From positions 3,410,001 to 3,474,000 of the forward strand of contig CP110631.1 of the NCBI GenBank assembly GCA_026210745.1: a DNA stretch of 64,000 bases. Direction: 5' to 3'. This DNA comes from Exobasidium rhododendri (Eukaryota; Basidiomycota; Exobasidiomycetes; Exobasidiales; Exobasidiaceae). The translations under genes and the position numbers were made by a program. Positions 46,022-57,756 of this stretch are shown in pieces. Below the pieces are notes generated by a model. It made no database searches. It saw nothing but the letters and a program-made list of their open reading frames with translations, and was not told the origin of the DNA. How positions within the stretch are numbered: the stretch's first letter is position 1; every line of letters starts with the position of its first letter.

Positions 46022-48550
46022 ATGATTTCTACCCCTCCTTCGACGTCGACTGCTGCATTCTCTGCTACGCCTATCACACCGACTCATGACTATATAGGGT
46101 CAGGAACACCGATAGATCTGACAAAAGATCATCGAGAGAACGAACGAACACCGAGTTCACATCACCACTCTCCTTCGGGACCAGGAGGTACGAGTCAGAA
46201 GGACAAGAAGTGGAAACAGATGTTCAAATTTGGATCGATAGGAAAGAAGAGCAATCATCACGCGAATGGCAACAGCAACATGAATGGCAATGGCAACTGG
46301 AGTCCCTCTTCGACAAAGATTGAAGGTAGTAGCGCGGAATGGTCACCGACACATACTCTTATTGGCAATCGACCTCCACAAACGAACACAGCGCCTCCTA
46401 CTACGACCACATTCCGACCAATTGCTGGCAGTACTGTTGTGGCTGACCCTGCTTCTTTCTCCAACGACAGCATGTCTTCTGATGGCGGTGCGACTGGCTC
46501 GTCGTTGATGGAGCAATTGACCTCAAGTAGTGGTGCAGTACACAAGAGTCAACACTTGGGCGAGAACTCGAGATCGCCCTTTCATCATCAACATTTACAA
46601 CCAGCAGTCGAGGTCATCCAGGGAAATAGCGGCTCACCGCAACTCACGTTGCCCCTTACTTCCTCATTAGTAGCGAATGGTGAAACTACTTCTAAAAACG
46701 TACGCCGGGTATCTAGTGCACCCGATCATAACAAAATCCTTGCGAAAGAAGTTGCAGCGGGCCACCACCGGAATACCAACCTTTCTAACGGGGGATCGAA
46801 TGATGCACAAAGATTAGCTGAAGGCGAGGTACAAGCTCTTGATGCAGAACCAAGTGCAGCTTTCTTTCCTGGATCACCCGTTCGAATGGATAGCAATGCA
46901 AGGTCATTCAGCAGCAAGGACTTTGAGAAAGGCAGAGGCAACTCTAACAAGAACAACGGAACACCGAAATCAAAGGGTGGCATTGCTTTTCCTGGTTCGA
47001 GGAAGAGTAGTGGAAATACCAAGGGTAGCGTGCCCGAGAAGAGAAACCAGACTTTAGGCACACCATCCACTGCTGGAGCCTTAGCTTCGCTGCAGAACGG
47101 AACAGAGGAACAGCCCAACACAACCGGAGGACCGGGCAGAACAACGTTCAGAAGAACATACAGCAGCAATAGTATCAAAGTCCGAGAGGTAGAGGTTGGA
47201 CCAAACAGCTTCACGAAAGTGAAAATGCTCGGCAAGGGAGACGTTGGTAAGGTGTACTTGGTACGAGAGAAAAAGACGGAGAAGCTTTTTGCGATGAAGG
47301 GTGAGCGAGCGTGCGCTATAGAACGGTCCTGTCTTTTCGTGTAATTGACCGGCTTTGCCCACTTCATGCAGTACTTTCCAAGAAGGAAATGATCAAACGA
47401 AACAAAATCAAGCGAGTCATGGCAGAACAAGAAATCCTTTCAACTTCGAATCACCCTTTCATCGTCACGCTGTATCACTCCTTCCAGTCGGACGACTATC
47501 TTTACCTTTGCATGGAGTATTGCATGGGTGGTGAATTCTTTCGAGCACTCCAGACAAGGCCAGGAAAGTGTCTACCAGAGGAAGATGCAAGATTCTACGC
47601 TGCCGAAGTGATTGCGGCACTGGAATATCTTCATTTGATGGGATTCATCTACAGAGACCTGAAGCCAGAGAGTGAGTAACAGAGTCCATCCTCATCCTCT
47701 TTCAAACTTGACAAGCTTCTCTTGATATCGGACTTTGCTGATGACGCTTCTCCCTCTCTGCCTTCCTATCTACATCCTTGCAGACATTCTTCTGCATCAA
47801 TCTGGACATGTCATGCTTTCTGACTTTGACCTGTCAGCTCGCGCTACTCGACGAGGAGGAGGTCCAGCAATGATCCGACAAGCAACACCCAACAGTGCGC
47901 CTTTACTCGATACTCGATCTTGCATTGCCGACTTGCGAACAAATTCATTCGTGGGCACAGAAGAGTACATTGCACCTGAAGTGATCAAAGGATGCGGTCA
48001 CACAAGTGCAGTTGACTGGTGGACGCTCGGAATACTGATATACGAAATGATCTTTGCTACGACACCTTTCAAAGGATCTTCTCGCAATGCCACCTTCTCC
48101 AACGTCTTACGGAATGAGGTCGCATTTCCAGAAAGTGTTCCCATCTCTTCCTTTGGCAAGAGCTTGATTCGGAAGCTACTTATCAAGGACGAATTGAAGA
48201 GAATGGGATCACAGTCGGGAGCATCTGAAGTAAAGACGCACAAGTGGTTCACACCCATCTCGTGGGGCTTACTACGCAATCTGACCCCGCCGATTGTTCC
48301 AGCATACTCCAACGGATTGGATGCAATCAATTTTAGAGCCGTGCGAGAGTCGAAATCTCTCAATTTGGATACTCACAACGTCACCACTACGAACGGTGCG
48401 ACCAAGTCAGTCAAGAGCACCACGACGACGAACGGGGGAATGAAAGCAGTCGCAGGCAAAAAGGGAGCACACGACGAGGATGGAGATGCTGTCGTTGCAA
48501 ACCCTTTCTCTGGCTTCAACTCTGTCACCTTGTTCCATGGAGAGAATTAA
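46022..48550 (+). CDS. FPK1: AGC-family flippase kinase, Fpk1/NRC-2-like, 781 aa
   Basis: Fpk1/Nrc-2 kinases phosphorylate lipid flippases and control polar growth. Exons are 46022-47300, 47372-47671 and 47784-48550, joining to 782 codons. The N-terminal 390 residues are disordered, rich in Ser, Asn and Gly. The kinase domain has the glycine loop [16 protein letters not shown] (catalytic Lys at the exon 1/2 junction), the YRDLKPENILL catalytic loop (junction exon 2/3) and LSDFDLSA in place of DFG. DFD is the hallmark of the AGC-VIII/phototropin-like group that includes Fpk1 and NRC-2. An insert lies in the activation segment before [14 protein letters not shown]. The subdomain after [13 protein letters not shown] is normal. 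A C-terminal NPFSGFN resembles the AGC hydrophobic/turn motif. Nearest orthologue is Fpk1/Nrc2; confidence in the subfamily is high. Confidence 0.92.
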
Positions 48551-48916
48551 CGATTGGCATTCTCCATCCATCCCTCGCTCGACTCACCCTCCCATCACAC
48601 TATATCTTGCTTTTTGAGCCCACCACTTTCTCTCTTCTCTGTATTTGCCACATTCCACATGACTAGTCCGTCTCTCTTCCACACACTCACGATCAAAAAA
48701 TACATTTCATGACAAGTTGCCCTTGCGAAGTGAATGTGGCATGCTGAAGGACGACTAGGCAAGCAGACAGTCATAGTTCAACTTGATGGCCGCTTCTTGG
48801 CTGGTGAGTCGAGCGTCACGTGCTGGGAAGAACGCCTCCCGAGAGTCACATCTTTCTCGCCCAGTTCATCAGGGAAGCAGGGGACTTTGCTTGAGCACGG
48901 CAAATCACCCTTCAAG
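48551..48916. other. Intergenic region FPK1-like / THR4
   Basis: 366 bases. The THR4 reading frame stays open upstream to an ATG at 48734, which would add 61 residues (MWHAEGRLGK...) without family support; I treat it as leader or a rare alternative start. Confidence 0.4.
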
Positions 48917-50783
48917 ATGAGGTACATTAGCACTCGAGGAGATAAAGATCGGCTCACATTCGAGGAGGTGAGTTTCCAGAACACTTGTCTGACTGTCACA
49001 TTGTGCTCAATTTCTCCATCCCAATTGATCTTCGCGTTGTAGGCCGTCCTGAGGGGTCTGGCACCTGATGGAGGACTCTACATTCCAACTGAAATTCCCA
49101 CCCTGCCGTCCGATTGGCAGTCGAGATGGGCTGAGCTGTCCTTCACTGAGCTGGCTTTTGAGATTCTGTCTCTCTTTATTCCTTCTTCTGCTTCAGAAGG
49201 CGGAATCACACCAGAAGACCTTCACAAGCTCATCGATCGGTCTTTTGCTACATTTCGAGCAACTGACGTGACTCCTCTTCGTCGCTTGAGTGAAAAGGAA
49301 TGGTGCTTGGAGCTATGGCATGGACCTACTTTTGCTTTCAAAGACGTCGCTCTCCAGACGTTAGGCAACCTTTTCGAGTATTTTCTCGCTCGAAGAAACG
49401 CCGATACCTCTTCGTCACAGGAAAGAGAACGACTGACTGTTTTGGGTGCAACAAGTGGAGACACTGGAAGTGCGGCTATTGCTGGACTTCGCTCAAAGCC
49501 AGACATTTCTATCTTCATGTTACATCCAAAGAATCGTGTCAGTCCGATTCAAGAAGCTCAAATGACAACTGTGTTGGATGAAAACGTTCACAATTTGGCA
49601 ATGGAAGGCACATTTGATGATTGTCAAGATGTGGTGAAAATGCTTTTTTCAGATGCAAAATTCAACTCGACTCATCATCTCGGTGCAGTCAACTCGATCA
49701 ATTTTGCAAGAATCCTGGCTCAAATCGTCTACTACTTCTCGGCTTACTTTCAATTTGTGAAGCAGATCAAAGAAAAGTCGTCGTCGTCGTCGTCCCCTTC
49801 GGCTCTTCCTCTGTTACAATTCGTGGTACCTACTGGCAACTTCGGCGATGTATTGGCTGGCTATTACGCAAAGAGGCTGGGCCTTCCCATGGCCGATCTT
49901 GTTGTTGCGACCAACGAGAATGATATACTTCAACGGTTCTGGAAGTCTGGAAGATATGAAAAGGTGGACGGCAGCAAAGGCAGTGGTAAAGATGAGGCAA
50001 GTCAAACCGAGCCAGTTGCTGGCTCGTCCGACGGAGCGCAAGCTGCGGGGGGAGTCAAAGCTACCTTGAGTCCTGCCATGGACATTCTTGTTTCCTCCAA
50101 TTTTGAAAGGTTGCTTTGGTATCTCGTCTACGAGTCACAAGAAGACGGCAAGAGAAGTTTCGATGACGCAGGTCGACAGATCAAGGCTTGGATGGACGAC
50201 CTGAAGTCAAAGGGGACCTTCCAAGTCGACCAAAAGCAGTTTGCTTTGGCCAAGAAGGACTTTTCATCGAGGAGAGTAAGCGATCAGGAGACCAAAGAAA
50301 CCATCCTCAAGTATTTTACGGACGCCTCCGACTCATATCTCATAGATCCTCATACCGCTGTCGGTTTCCACGCTGCTAACAAAGCGCAAGAGACAATGTA
50401 AGCAAACGAAGAAAGATGATATCTTAGCCGGCAGACAATTGACTTGATCCATCCTTTCCCTCTCTCCCTCATTTTTCCTGCACCCTTCCAGCCCCGCCAA
50501 CGTTCACCAGATTATTTTGTCGACTGCTCATCCTGCCAAATTCTCAGAAGCCGTGACAGATTCTCTATCGACGGCAAACGTGCCTTTTGACTTTGAAAAG
50601 GACGTCTTGCCCAAAGAAATGGTAGGCCTACTTGAGAAGGAGAGGAGGGTCGAATCGGTCTACCTCAAGGATGCTGCGCAAAGTGGCTCCATCGTCGAGA
50701 AACTAGCCGAAGGGACACGAAAGGTAGTAGAGAGATTTGCTAAAGCGAGTACCGAGCTAAAAGGGAACACTTTGAGTATCTGA
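48917..50783 (+). CDS. THR4: Threonine synthase, 565 aa
   Basis: PLP enzyme converting O-phosphohomoserine to threonine, the last step of the pathway. Exons are 48917-48967, 49043-50397 and 50492-50783, joining to 566 codons. The start MRYISTRGDKDRLTFEEAVL (exon 1/2 junction) is the canonical threonine synthase N-terminus, so ATG 48917 is chosen over 48734. HGPTFAFKDVALQ contains the PLP-binding Lys; GATSGDTGSAAIAGL is the phosphate-binding loop; PTGNFGDVLAGYYAKRLGLP and AHPAKF are later blocks. Two Ser/Lys-rich inserts (residues about 255-262 and 310-335) are non-conserved. Identity is very secure. Confidence 0.96.
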
Positions 50784-51038
50784 GACTTGATGGTCATGAG
50801 TGTGTAATTGTTCCATTTGTACGGGGTAGTAAGAAACATGGATAAATAGATGTGATGCTATCCGTGTCTCGTGTGGGTTAGACATAGGAGGAGTATATTA
50901 CGTGGGTATATGTGCATGATGTGGTGAATATGTGTTCTAGGGATGCTGGTGGAAGAAGCAGGGGTCGCTGGATGGGGATAGGGGTGGCCGCCCTTTTGTG
51001 CGACTGTGCTGCAATCTATCGCTGCTCGAATTTTTTTC

Positions 51039-53598
51039 TTAGTATCTGTCGCAGTACGAGCCCTCCTCCCGTGGGTTGGAATGCCAGGTACGGATGGTAT
51101 AGTCATCTGAAACAGAGGCAAGCGTCGGTCCTTGAGGGCCATGCGCCCAAGAAACGCAATTGACTTCGAAGCTGTCGCGGAGAGAAGAGAGGGGACGAAA
51201 ATTGAAGGCAAGCGAGAGATACTCAAGATTAGTAAGAAGAAGTTGTTCGAGGGAAGAAAGCTCTGCCGTTACTCACTTTGCACTGTGACCGTTACCAAGG
51301 ATAGCAGGTCGAGCCATGGCGCCGATTGGATTCAGTGACTGTCCTTTGACGATTGCATCTCCGGCATGATCTACTGTGTCAGACATGACTTCGCCCAAAG
51401 CCAGAGAAGCAGCATGCGTATCCCAAAGAGTAATGACGCCAGTGTTGCAGCCCAGAGCAAGGGTTCGATCATCGTCGTGCAATGCCATACGAGCATATAG
51501 AGTGTTACCTCTCTGGGCTTCATGGTAGAGCGGAGGAACGGGGTACCCGGTAGACGTCGTGCTTGTCTGTAAGAAGTCGGCACATTCAATGGTGTAGATA
51601 CGTCCATCGGTGCAAGCAGCAAATAGCTTATCCGCCCCCACCACCATACTCGAGATGCCATGGGAGCTGAAGAGGGGCAAAGAGGGGGGGGGGGGGGGAA
51701 AGGGAGAGAGAAGGTAGGATCAGCCATGTACTGCGCTGAACCGCTTGTCCCGGGTGAGCCTCACCTCCTGTTCGTATTCGACTGCTTTGTCACATCGATA
51801 CCCTGGTCTATCGGGTCGACCAGCATGACGTCCTCATCCCCCTTCCGTCTTCTCTTCGCTGCAGTCGCATTCCTACGATCCATCGCTTTACTCTCACTTT
51901 CAAGGAATCGTAAATCCCACAGCTTCACCTTGGCATCGGCACACCCTGCACTTGCTAGCAATTTCGAACCTCTTCCGGGTAGAAAGGTGATAGAAGTGAC
52001 GCCCTTTGGCTGTTGAGAGCTGAAACCTCTCGTTGCACCTCGACTTCTTGGTCCTCCAAGTGGTCGTAGAGCTTCTTCGAGCCCATGGGCTTCCCAAAGC
52101 GAAAGACACGGCGACCAATCATCACCGTCTTTACTGTGATCCTTCACTCGAAGATCAAATATGTGAAGACCGCCGTCTCGACCTCCACTGACAAGTATAT
52201 TGCCAGCTCCACTTGGGTCCCACGCAATCGATCGAGGTGACCCGCGATGGCCTTTGAACGATCGCAAGAGACTCTGCAGAAAAGATAATTTCGAATGTCA
52301 GGCGGCACTTTTGCCTTCTGCTCTCTGTCCCCACTCACACCGGTCTCTGGGCTCCAGATCTTGACCATGTAGTCACTGCTTCCCGTGGCAATCATCTCAT
52401 CATCGAAGCGCCACTTCAGCTCAAACACTGAACCATGGCAAGTTGACCAGTGCGGCTTGTTCTTCGTGTCTGTATCGACACTTGCCATGCAGTCATCCAA
52501 CGTGTTGACAAGGTGTACGCTGCCTTCATTGTCTCCCACTGCCAACCATTGGGCTTGATAATTACTCAAGCTTCGAGACGCTACAGACCAAGAGCAGGGC
52601 TCGTCAGATCTCTGCCCTTTCTTTGCATGCAGTCTGTGCTCGTACTTACAATACGCATATTCTGCACACAGAGGATGGGCGACTCCACCCGTGTCACTGA
52701 TGGACGGGACAGTGAACAGATCCGATCCCTCGATTGACTCAGTCCTGAATGTCTGGTGAAATGCTCGATGCGAGACTGTGAGGAAGGAGAGCGAGGATAA
52801 GCGTCATAGTAAGAAAACCCTTGGTCTCAATAGCCAAACATCATCTGCGCATTACTCACCGCTCGTACGTCCATACCCAGGTCCTAGAGACCTGGAAACT
52901 CCCAGTACGCCTCCAGAGGATGTACCACCAAAAGTGCCACGAGCGGATGCAGCCCAGGGTAAGTGCGCAAGCGAATTGGTCCGTATGGCCAGAAGGTGGG
53001 AAGCCAGGTCTTCGGTAGCACTTCGATGGCGTATGCTGTTGCTGGTAGGAATGGGCATGCGAGGCAATTGGTAGTGCGAGCTATTTCGACTGAGAAATGT
53101 TGCACGCTGAGGCTGTGAAGATGTTGTCACATAATTGCAGGCAATTCCACCCGCTTCTGCGACACTCGAAGGAGCAGTCGTAGAGAAAGGATCCCTGCCT
53201 GTCTCGCGCAGGAATTCCTGTTCCTCCTCATCTGATGATTCTTCAGCTATCGGACGACGAAGCGCTGGCCTTCGAAGTGACGTGAATTGAGCAAAAAGGG
53301 GAGCTGCTCTGGACGGTGTCACTGTGCCTTTCACGACAAACTTGCTTGGAGTCAAGTTTGAGCTCGCTGCAGAAGATCTGTACTTGTTCTTGGGTGTGGA
53401 AGGGCCTGCCCTTGGATCGATATTCTCTATTTCTTCATCAGAGTCCTCATAAGCATCATAGTAGTGGCGAGCAAATCGAAGCGTGGGTTTGTTCGTCGGA
53501 GTAAAGACGCCAGCCGAAGACTGTGATGAAAAGTTGTTGGGACTGGAAAAGACGAGAGACACCGGCGAGCTTGGTGGTGGTGAATTCGCCATCGTCAT
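51039..53598 (-). CDS. CDT2: CRL4 substrate receptor Cdt2 (DTL), WD40 protein
   Basis: Cdt2 recruits PCNA-bound substrates such as Cdt1 to Cul4-Ddb1 for ubiquitylation in S phase and after damage. Exon 1 (53598-52860) encodes a Ser/Thr-rich N-terminal extension of 246 residues. The next exons lead into PLCAEYAYSSRSLSN and QWLAVGDNEGSVHLVNT, matching the first Cdt2 blade. HGSVFELKWRFDDEMIATGS, SFKGHRGSPRSIAWDPS and SGGRDGGLHIFDLR follow, then ASAGCADAKVKLWDLR. The two DLR ends are the WDxR-type boxes that contact Ddb1. A basic insert (RRNATAAKRRRK) follows, then the last blades, SVSDDYTIRTW and the stop at 51039. An intron contains a C15 tract (G15 on plus at 51684-51698). The N-terminal extension is longer than in fission yeast. 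Other WD40 receptors cannot be fully excluded. Confidence 0.78.
51684..51698. repeat. G15 homopolymer inside a CDT2 intron
   Basis: Fifteen consecutive G on the plus strand (C on the sense strand), near the intron acceptor; it may act as the polypyrimidine tract and is a likely hypermutable site. Confidence 0.9.
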
Positions 53599-54128
53599 CG
53601 AGGTTTATGGACTGGGGAGTTGGGGAAAGGGAAGGGGGGGATCTACTGCGAGGCCAAGACTTGGACGCTCACTAACTCGATATTACCGTAAAGTGTTATT
53701 CCAAAAAGCTCCCCTTCTCTTTAATTCGCGGCTCGCGACGCGTCACTTGCACGGAGAGGTGCAGTGCAGACCTTGTGGAGACGGGTGACGGAAAGATGAA
53801 ACATGGCGCTCTCAGTCCTCTCCAGTCACAACGACGCACGTCTTCTTTGCCTTTTGAGTATCAGATCGCAATACAGTCTTTGAGCGCTTGTGGACATTTA
53901 TGCGAATGAAGAAATCAGGTAGATATTATTCGTTTGGTGCTGACTTTCCAAGAGATTCCGGCTCGCAGACGAGAACAGCAAAAGGTTCGATTCCCCCCAC
54001 GTAGAGAAGACGCACATCCAAAGAGCTGTCACACGGCAAGACCAATGATTGATACTGTACAGGGTTGATATTGAATTTGAGAGTAGTCATCATCACACAA
54101 GCTCTGTCATTCAGTCTGTTCTGAGCTT
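53599..54128. other. Intergenic region CDT2 / elongin C
   Basis: 530 bases between tandem minus-strand genes: the CDT2 promoter and the 3' region of elongin C. A GGTTCGATTCC at 53974-53984 looks like a tRNA B box but no tRNA folds around it (see rejected list). Confidence 0.4.
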
Positions 54129-54899
54129 CTATACATCGAGGTAGTCTGATGCCATAAGGCTAAAGGTTGCAAAAAGGAAGGTACTTGATCAGCCAGGTGC
54201 TTGTTCACATCTCACCAGCCCTACCCAACGTGTGTTACTCACAGCTCCAGTGCGATCTCCGGCATGATCCTCGGCTCGAACTTCGGTATGTCTATGTCCT
54301 TGGCATTCAAGTATTTGCCGTACCAGCAAAGGTATTCCACCACCTTTTCCAGTACGATTCCTCTCATATTCGGTAGATTGATTCGATTTGACTTTGCTTC
54401 AGCGAACCCTCCCTCCAGTCCATCCTCCTTTCCGTCATTGTCGCCGTCATCATTGTTTGCAAATGGATTCGAATATCCTTCAGGATCTCCAACTGACTTT
54501 CCTATGGATGTTGTAGAGAGTGTTGGAGCGTCTGAAGTTGCTGTCGGTGGTTCTTCGACTGCTATGTTTGCACTTGTAGCTGTATGCTTGCCTAAGTCGA
54601 CCTGTTTACTGGACTTGTCTCCCAGCGTAGAGCGAAGTGGCGCTGAAAGGAGCGCACAACGACGATCGACGAGGAAATGGTAGCCGTCCTGTGGACGTTA
54701 GAAGTATCAGGACTCGGAAGTAAGAAGGAGAAGGAGAAGATGATGCTGCAGTGAGGAACTTCACCTCTACACTCACACTGCTAACCAAGGTCACATATTC
54801 TATGCCATCGATTTTGCTAGTACTAGCCTGAGCCAGACTCGGATCAGCACCGTGTCGATGTTCTCTTCTTCTGACGGGACCTAGACTCACCTCTGTCAT
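54129..54899 (-). CDS. ELC1: Elongin C with an acidic insert, 178 aa
   Basis: Elongin C is the Skp1/BTB-fold adaptor of Cul2/Cul3-type ubiquitin ligases and of Elongin. Exons are 54899-54891 (9 bases, MTE), 54827-54777, 54688-54243 and 54159-54129, joining to 537 bases. ASTSKIDGIEYVTLVSS joins DGYHFLVDRRCALLSAPLRS, the elongin C start (human [20 protein letters not shown]). After an unrelated stretch come NMRGIVLEKVVEYLCWYGKY, then IPKFEPRIMPEIALEL joined to LMASDYLDV, matching PEIALELLMAANFLDC at the human C-terminus. The insert of about 74 residues (Thr/Ser then Asp/Gly/Glu-rich) replaces the short loop that is a dozen residues in the 112-aa human protein. Tiny first and last exons hide the gene from simple ORF calling. 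It lies next to CDT2, another cullin-ligase component. Confidence 0.9.
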
Positions 54900-55430
54900 T
54901 CTAGCAATATGCCCAAGAAGCGGTGGGCTTGTTGAGAATGACACTCTAGACACTTCTTTCCTCAAACTGTGGTGCGACGTTCGCGTCCCTCCCTGTCTGG
55001 TACACTCACTAGACAGACGCCACGCGCTCAGGATGCATTACACCTCGAACTTCATCCTCGCACCGTGGCCGACTACAATTTGTTTCTCTTCATGCCATCT
55101 CGCCTTACTCAAATATGGAAAGTATCGCAGCAAAAGTAGACACAGATGTGGTGATGTGCATGCTGAAAATAGAATTCAAGAAGAGAGGCGTCGGGGAAGG
55201 GTAATATAATGTAAGAGAGGTTCGAAGGCGGGCTAGCCACAGTGAGTGTATAGAGAGTGTGCATTTATTTCGTCGATGTGGTAGAGAAGGTAAGGCAGAG
55301 GTGCGCTGACAGCCGGTGACAACAGTAGGATGGGATGGACAGTCAGAAAAATAAGTGGGCGCGGACTTCTATGAGTGGTCATGCACCCCTCCCTTTTACA
55401 TGTCTCTTCTTGCCGCCGTCTCTTTCTTCC
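54900..55430. other. Intergenic region elongin C / G-alpha
   Basis: 531 bases between tandem minus-strand genes. No ORF, RNA gene or repeat is recognised; TA/GA-rich sequence at 55190-55290 is probably the G-alpha 3' region. Confidence 0.4.
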
Positions 55431-56942
55431 CTACAAAAGTCCACATGACTTTAGATTGACTTGAATGATGACATCGTTCACCGCTGAAATGACAAACTTG
55501 ATTTGTGTGGTATCTGTTGCGCAAGTGAAATGAGAATAGATTGTCTTGGAGTCGCTTTGATTGAGGCTGACGAATCGGTTGACGACGTAGTCGCAAGCTG
55601 CTCCATAGTCGGCTCCGCCATTGTAATCCGAAAAGTAGTCTTTCATGGGGCTAGTGACCAGCTTTTGCCTGAACAGATCGATCTTGTTGAGGAAGAGAAT
55701 GATGGATGTCCGCACAAACCATCTCGAGTTGCAAATGCTGTCAAATAAGGTCAACGCTTCTTGCATTCGGTTCTGTCAAAAGTGTAGAAGATAAGCATGA
55801 GGATACCACGTTCATCGAAGGACCACCGACCAGGCCCCGCCACACACTACTCACCACATTCTGATCTTCATACAGCAGCTGGTCATATTCGGAAATAGCA
55901 ACAAGGAAGATGATAGCCGTCACGTTTTCGAAACAATGAATCCACTTCTTCCTCTCAGATCGTTGACCACCAACATCAAATAGCTTGTATTTGAGTTCAC
56001 CAATCTGGAAGTGCGTCTCTCTGCCGGATGGTAAGTAAGAAATTACACGACACTGTCAGCCTTCTTTCCTGAGCTACCTGATATCATTCTTCGATGCGGC
56101 ACACGCACGTAATACCTGTCGTCTTGACACGAGAGCGTAAGACGTCCTGATCGGTCGGAAGGTAGTCCAGCGTAGCCATCCTTTGAATCGAATCAAAGTA
56201 ACTTAGAAGTAGACAGAGTTGCATTAGACATCGCCACTGAATCTGAAAGCCCCTATCCTCCTCTACTCACTATTTTGCAGAGTCGTTGAGCTGATACTCC
56301 CGACTCCTCGAGAAACAATCCTGTACGCCCTCATCCATCCATAAGCCATGCACCGCGTCGGCGACATGCCTTGGCAGTGCATCTGAATCAATCTGAGGTG
56401 GTAGGCTAAGAATTGTTTCGGCTCTCTTTGCATTGACAGCGTCGGCCAGGGGAATATCAAGCGTTTCCATCGCATCCAAAATGACTCGCATAGATTGCAA
56501 GGTATTAGAGAAAATAATTTCCTGAAGCGAGAAATTAGAGTGTAAACAAGGGAAAAGGGTGTCATGGTAATCTAGTGTGTGCGTACCTTGTAAGATTCTC
56601 TTTCCTCTGCAGTATAGGAGCCATTGTTGATCAATTTCATCTGCTTCAGGATCGTAGACTTTCCCGATTCTCCCGCTCCAAGGAGCAGCATCTCTGAAAA
56701 GGAGCAATGAGATCACGTTTAATTCGTCGTTGTCCACGTCCTGTCACATCGACCCTGCCACTCACTGATCTCATTTCTTTGTGCCATTCTATCTTTCTTC
56801 AGTTGTGCCTTATGAGGGGTGTAAATGAACGAAAAGAATTCAGCGTTCGTAGTTTATAGTGCAACCCAAACTTCTTCCTCACCTCGATCTCATCGTTCCT
56901 TGCTGCACCTTCCTTGTCCTCCTTGCTGGGGCCACAACCCAT
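55431..56942 (-). CDS. Heterotrimeric G-protein alpha subunit, group I (Gpa1/FadA/Cpg-1-like)
   Basis: Plasma-membrane signalling GTPase. The start [12 protein letters not shown] (ATG 56942) gives myristoylation at Gly2 and palmitoylation at Cys3. The N-terminal helix is split over two small exons. The P-loop is [17 protein letters not shown]. Later blocks are [15 protein letters not shown], switch [10 protein letters not shown], switch [14 protein letters not shown] with the catalytic Gln, NKIDLF and TCATDT for guanine recognition. The C-terminus is NLKSCGLL with Cys at -4, the Gi-type pertussis-toxin position that marks fungal group I. About seven exons. All catalytic residues are present. 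In fungi this group governs vegetative growth, cAMP and mating responses. It is divergent from GLN4. Confidence 0.94.
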
Positions 56943-57756
56943 ACTGAAAGCGGTCTAAGGTCTGGTTGTTCAAGCGTAGGGAAATCTGAATGAGTGCTCG
57001 ACTTAAAGTGATGGCAGACACGCGCGACGAGACGGATGAATAGAGCGGCGAGACTGCAAGGACCGTATGCGTTCAGGCCGCTGTCTCAAAAGCTGCTGGT
57101 TGGCTTGTAAATGTTGTGCTGTGATGAAGACTCCTGAAAGGGTAGATGCAACCGAATGAGAGGTATAGGGATAGAGATGAACAGTGTCTGCGAGATAGAA
57201 GTCGTGAGAAAAGAAGCTCAGGGAGAGGAAAATACCGAGGGCGACTACAGGCGTGCTGGGAGATGATGAGAGCAAGAAACAAAGGGAGCAGCAAGTGAGG
57301 TAGCTAGGTTCTCGACACACACGGACGCTAGTGTGGTCCGCCGCTTCCAACTCAAATATCTAACCAATTGACCTTTCCACGCTAGTGCCATCTGTATCTG
57401 ACACGTGGACTGCTGTCGTCCATTTAGAGTTCTCGGCGTACCAGTATGTCGTCGTAGACGTCATCCTTACCGCATCTGGATTTCGGATGGCAAGGTTGGA
57501 GCGCAAAAAGAATCATGCCCATCCTCTTCTGCCTATTTCCGTCTCGGCTCTGTGCACCTTGAAAGCAGTTGTGTTTGTGCAATTTGCCGCATCACATAAT
57601 GACCATACCACTGTCCAACGAAGTCTTGTGTGCTGTTTGGCGGTGTCTCGGCCGAGAGTATTTGACTACTTTCAGACGCGAAAAGCGGAGAGAAGAAAAA
57701 AGTTGTGACTATCTACCGCGCATAATTTGTTTCGTGGTTGACCACCTCAGACAGAG
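56943..57756. other. Divergent promoter region G-alpha / GLN4
   Basis: 814 bases without a supportable ORF. The pyrimidine-rich complement at 57090-57300 suggests a G-alpha leader on the minus strand. Confidence 0.4.

Noticed and set aside
48734-48916. N-terminal extension of threonine synthase from ATG 48734
   Set aside because: It is in frame, but the 61 residues lack family similarity and the canonical MRYISTRG start is present at 48917.
53974-53984. tRNA B-box-like GGTTCGATTCC
   Set aside because: The T-stem cannot pair (AAAGG opposite CCCCC) and no acceptor, D-arm or anticodon arm fits upstream.
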